From contig NZ_CAJTXD010000003.1 of NCBI RefSeq assembly GCF_910580175.1, forward strand, positions 1 through 64,000: a stretch of DNA of 64,000 nucleotides, given 5' to 3'. Below, piece after piece: positions 62,949 to 64,000 of the stretch. The stretch is from an uncultured Alistipes sp. (lineage in GTDB: Bacteria > Bacteroidota > Bacteroidia > Bacteroidales > Rikenellaceae). Below the pieces are notes generated by a model. It searched no databases. It worked only from the letters and a program-made list of their open reading frames with translations, and was not told the DNA's origin. Every line of letters begins with the position of its first letter. The stretch's first letter is position 1. The position numbers and the translations under genes were made by a program.

Positions 62949-63596
62949 TTATATCGTCAGGATACCCCCCCCGAATTTCTTGAAATTCAACAACTTATTG
63001 CGATAGTATTCATATTGTTTCCGCCGAGCCTCCAACTCAGCCTCCAACTCAGCCTCCAACTCGGTAAACTTATCGAGGATATTGACGATTTCATTCTGAA
63101 TGGCAAGGGGCGGAACGGGCAGCAAAATCTTCGACATGGCTCGATCCGAAACTCTCATGACTTTTGTTCCTGTTACCAATGGCCTTTTCTGTTCTTGAAA
63201 GTATGCAGATGAGAAGAAATAAGCAAGATATTTGGGATTTTGGTAATGGCTAAAAATGTAGGCATCTCCGCTTATTGCTATTTCGTCCTCTCCAAGCCAT
63301 GCAACAGCCTTACAAACATCCTCGACATTTTCACTTGTTGTAGCAATAACCAAATCTCCATATTTTGCTTTTTTCAATTTTCTCGCTAATTCAGGAGGCA
63401 CATACGATCTTGTCGTATTTGTAAATAACTTATAATAAGTATAAATCTGACCATAGTGAATACATCCAACCCCCTCGTCTGTAAAATCTTTCTTTTGTAA
63501 TCCATTCCCTCTTACAAAAGTACCGATTTCTCCCAACGGTTTATATTCCACCCCATTCGGGCACAACTCCCGAATCATTTCTTCGATACGGCTCAT
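62949..63596 (-). CDS. hsdS: Type I specificity subunit HsdS, first target-recognition half
   Basis: The 215-residue open frame starts MSRIEEMIRELCPNGVEYKP, has TRD1 (LVIATTSENVEDVCKAVAWL, MRVSDRAMSKILLPVPPLAI) and then the central conserved helix. That helix carries three ELEA copies (179-190) followed by RRKQYEYYRNKLLNFKK. It stops 5 codons after the G tract at TAA 62949-62951. In HsdS the central helix sets the distance between the two half-sites. A half HsdS can still form a homodimer in some systems, recognising a different site. Confidence 0.88.
   Translation of the reverse strand: MSRIEEMIRELCPNGVEYKPLGEIGTFVRGNGLQKKDFTDEGVGCIHYGQIYTYYKLFTNTTRSYVPPELARKLKKAKYGDLVIATTSENVEDVCKAVAWLGEDEIAISGDAYIFSHYQNPKYLAYFFSSAYFQEQKRPLVTGTKVMRVSDRAMSKILLPVPPLAIQNEIVNILDKFTELEAELEAELEARRKQYEYYRNKLLNFKKFGGGILTI
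62965..62972 (-). repeat. G8 tract at the hsdS frameshift
   Basis: Eight consecutive G on the coding strand (C on plus) sit between TTC and TATCC at the junction of the two hsdS halves. Eight give ATC CTG ACG ATA TAA (stop); six or nine continue as TAT CCT GAC GAT ATA AAA TGG into TRD2. This is the expected layout of a slippage switch. Confidence 0.88.
63028..63063 (-). repeat. Triple 12-bp direct repeat in the hsdS central helix
   Basis: Three 12-bp copies (GAG TTG GAG GCT/GCC-type, 63028-63039, 63040-63051 and 63052-63063) encode ELEA three times. In EcoR124-type enzymes a change in copy number of such a 4-residue repeat (TAEL) changes the spacer in the recognition site. Confidence 0.85.
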
Positions 63597-64000
63597 TGCT
63601 TGCCCCCTTTCTTCTTTGAGGTTTTGGCGGTCAGTGTCTTGATGGAATCCATATATGCCTGCTCCACCGGAGAAAGTGTTTTGACCTGATATTTCCGATA
63701 TTCGGCAATCGCTTTTTCTTCGGCCTGCTTATGGGATATGCGACCTGCTCCGGACAATAATTTTTCGCCGGTCGAGGTCAGGATACTATCCAATTGTTTG
63801 ATGTAATCGGACATATACATCGGTTTATGACGGATCGCCTGTATTTCGGCAAAATCGAAATACCCCGACACCAAATTGTTCAGCACTTTCAACTCTTCCT
63901 CGCTCAAATAGTTTTTGGCAACCGTGACATCCGTTTTGGCGGGTTGTTCGCCTGCGAAAGTCGTCAGCCCCATGAATGGTTTGTCCGCATCGGCACGTTC
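63593..64000 (-). CDS. rhuM: RhuM family protein, C-terminal part (gene runs off the right edge)
   Basis: About 136 residues are visible from the window end to the stop, matching the RhuM C-terminus (DKPFMGLTTFAGEQPAKTDV, YLSEEELKVLNNLVSGYFDFAEIQ, HKPMYMSDYIKQLD). It overlaps hsdS by 4 bp. RhuM genes often sit between hsdM and hsdS in Bacteroidetes restriction loci; the function is unclear. The first part of the gene and presumably hsdM lie outside the window. Confidence 0.85.
   Translation of the reverse strand, partial: ERADADKPFMGLTTFAGEQPAKTDVTVAKNYLSEEELKVLNNLVSGYFDFAEIQAIRHKPMYMSDYIKQLDSILTSTGEKLLSGAGRISHKQAEEKAIAEYRKYQVKTLSPVEQAYMDSIKTLTAKTSKKKGGKQ

Overview
The window looks like a chromosomal segment from a Bacteroidales bacterium, most likely Rikenellaceae and close to Alistipes. 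The partial 16S rRNA reads like that family, promoters follow the Bacteroidota pattern (TTTG about 20 bp upstream of TAnnTTTG), Shine-Dalgarno sequences are scarce, the ribosomal proteins carry Bacteroidota traits (zinc-free S4 and L36), and there is a type V (FimA/Mfa1-like) fimbrial cluster. These assignments come from reading the sequence by eye; no database search was run.

Region 1 (1-2.3 kb): the 5' part of a 16S rRNA gene on the minus strand with two tandem promoters, then divergent lspA (signal peptidase II) and tRNA-Leu(CAG). Region 2 (2.6-22 kb): one long minus-strand str-S10-spc-alpha cluster, rpsL-rpsG-fusA-rpsJ through rpsN, then rpsH through secY-map-infA-rpmJ-rpsM-rpsK-rpsD-rpoA-rplQ. 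No tuf lies between fusA and rpsJ, and no adk lies between secY and map. Two things stand out. A roughly 900-bp spacer with a terminator and a fresh promoter splits the cluster between rpsN and rpsH. A compact multibranched RNA fold sits just upstream of rpsM, where enterobacteria carry the S4-controlled alpha-operon leader.

Region 3 (22.2-42.7 kb): ordinary chromosomal genes. They include a secreted GH43-type glycosidase, leuS with a secreted esterase-like hydrolase, an M24 aminopeptidase, and an EF-G paralogue whose catalytic histidine is replaced (EF-G2 type). A BACON-like lipoprotein, a PiT-PhoU phosphate transporter and a murA-tdk-M48 peptidase group follow. MurA has Asp where fosfomycin attacks Cys. 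rpmH, a GNAT acetyltransferase and a cstA-led operon complete the region.

Region 4 (42.7-64 kb): an accessory region starting at tRNA-Thr(CGT). An 18-bp copy of the tRNA 3' end and a truncated integrase mark past integration. Cargo is a six-gene fimbrial operon (DUF3575, DUF3868/OmpA-like, Mfa1-like, Mfa2-like, a second fimbrillin, and a 1010-residue tip-adhesin candidate), then a decayed short-chain dehydrogenase. A mobilisable module follows: tyrosine recombinase, nested inverted repeats that may be oriT, and a MobV relaxase. An AT-rich orphan P-loop NTPase comes next, then a type I restriction locus (rhuM-hsdS-hsdR, with hsdM expected beyond the right edge).

The accessory region has three repeat-based variation signals. 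They are a G9 tract in the signal-peptide codons of a fimbrial gene, a G8 tract that splits hsdS between its two target-recognition domains, and a 12-bp triplication (ELEA x3) in the hsdS spacer helix. Together they suggest that both the surface fimbriae and the restriction specificity can switch. This part of the window is the most likely to hold something not yet described.
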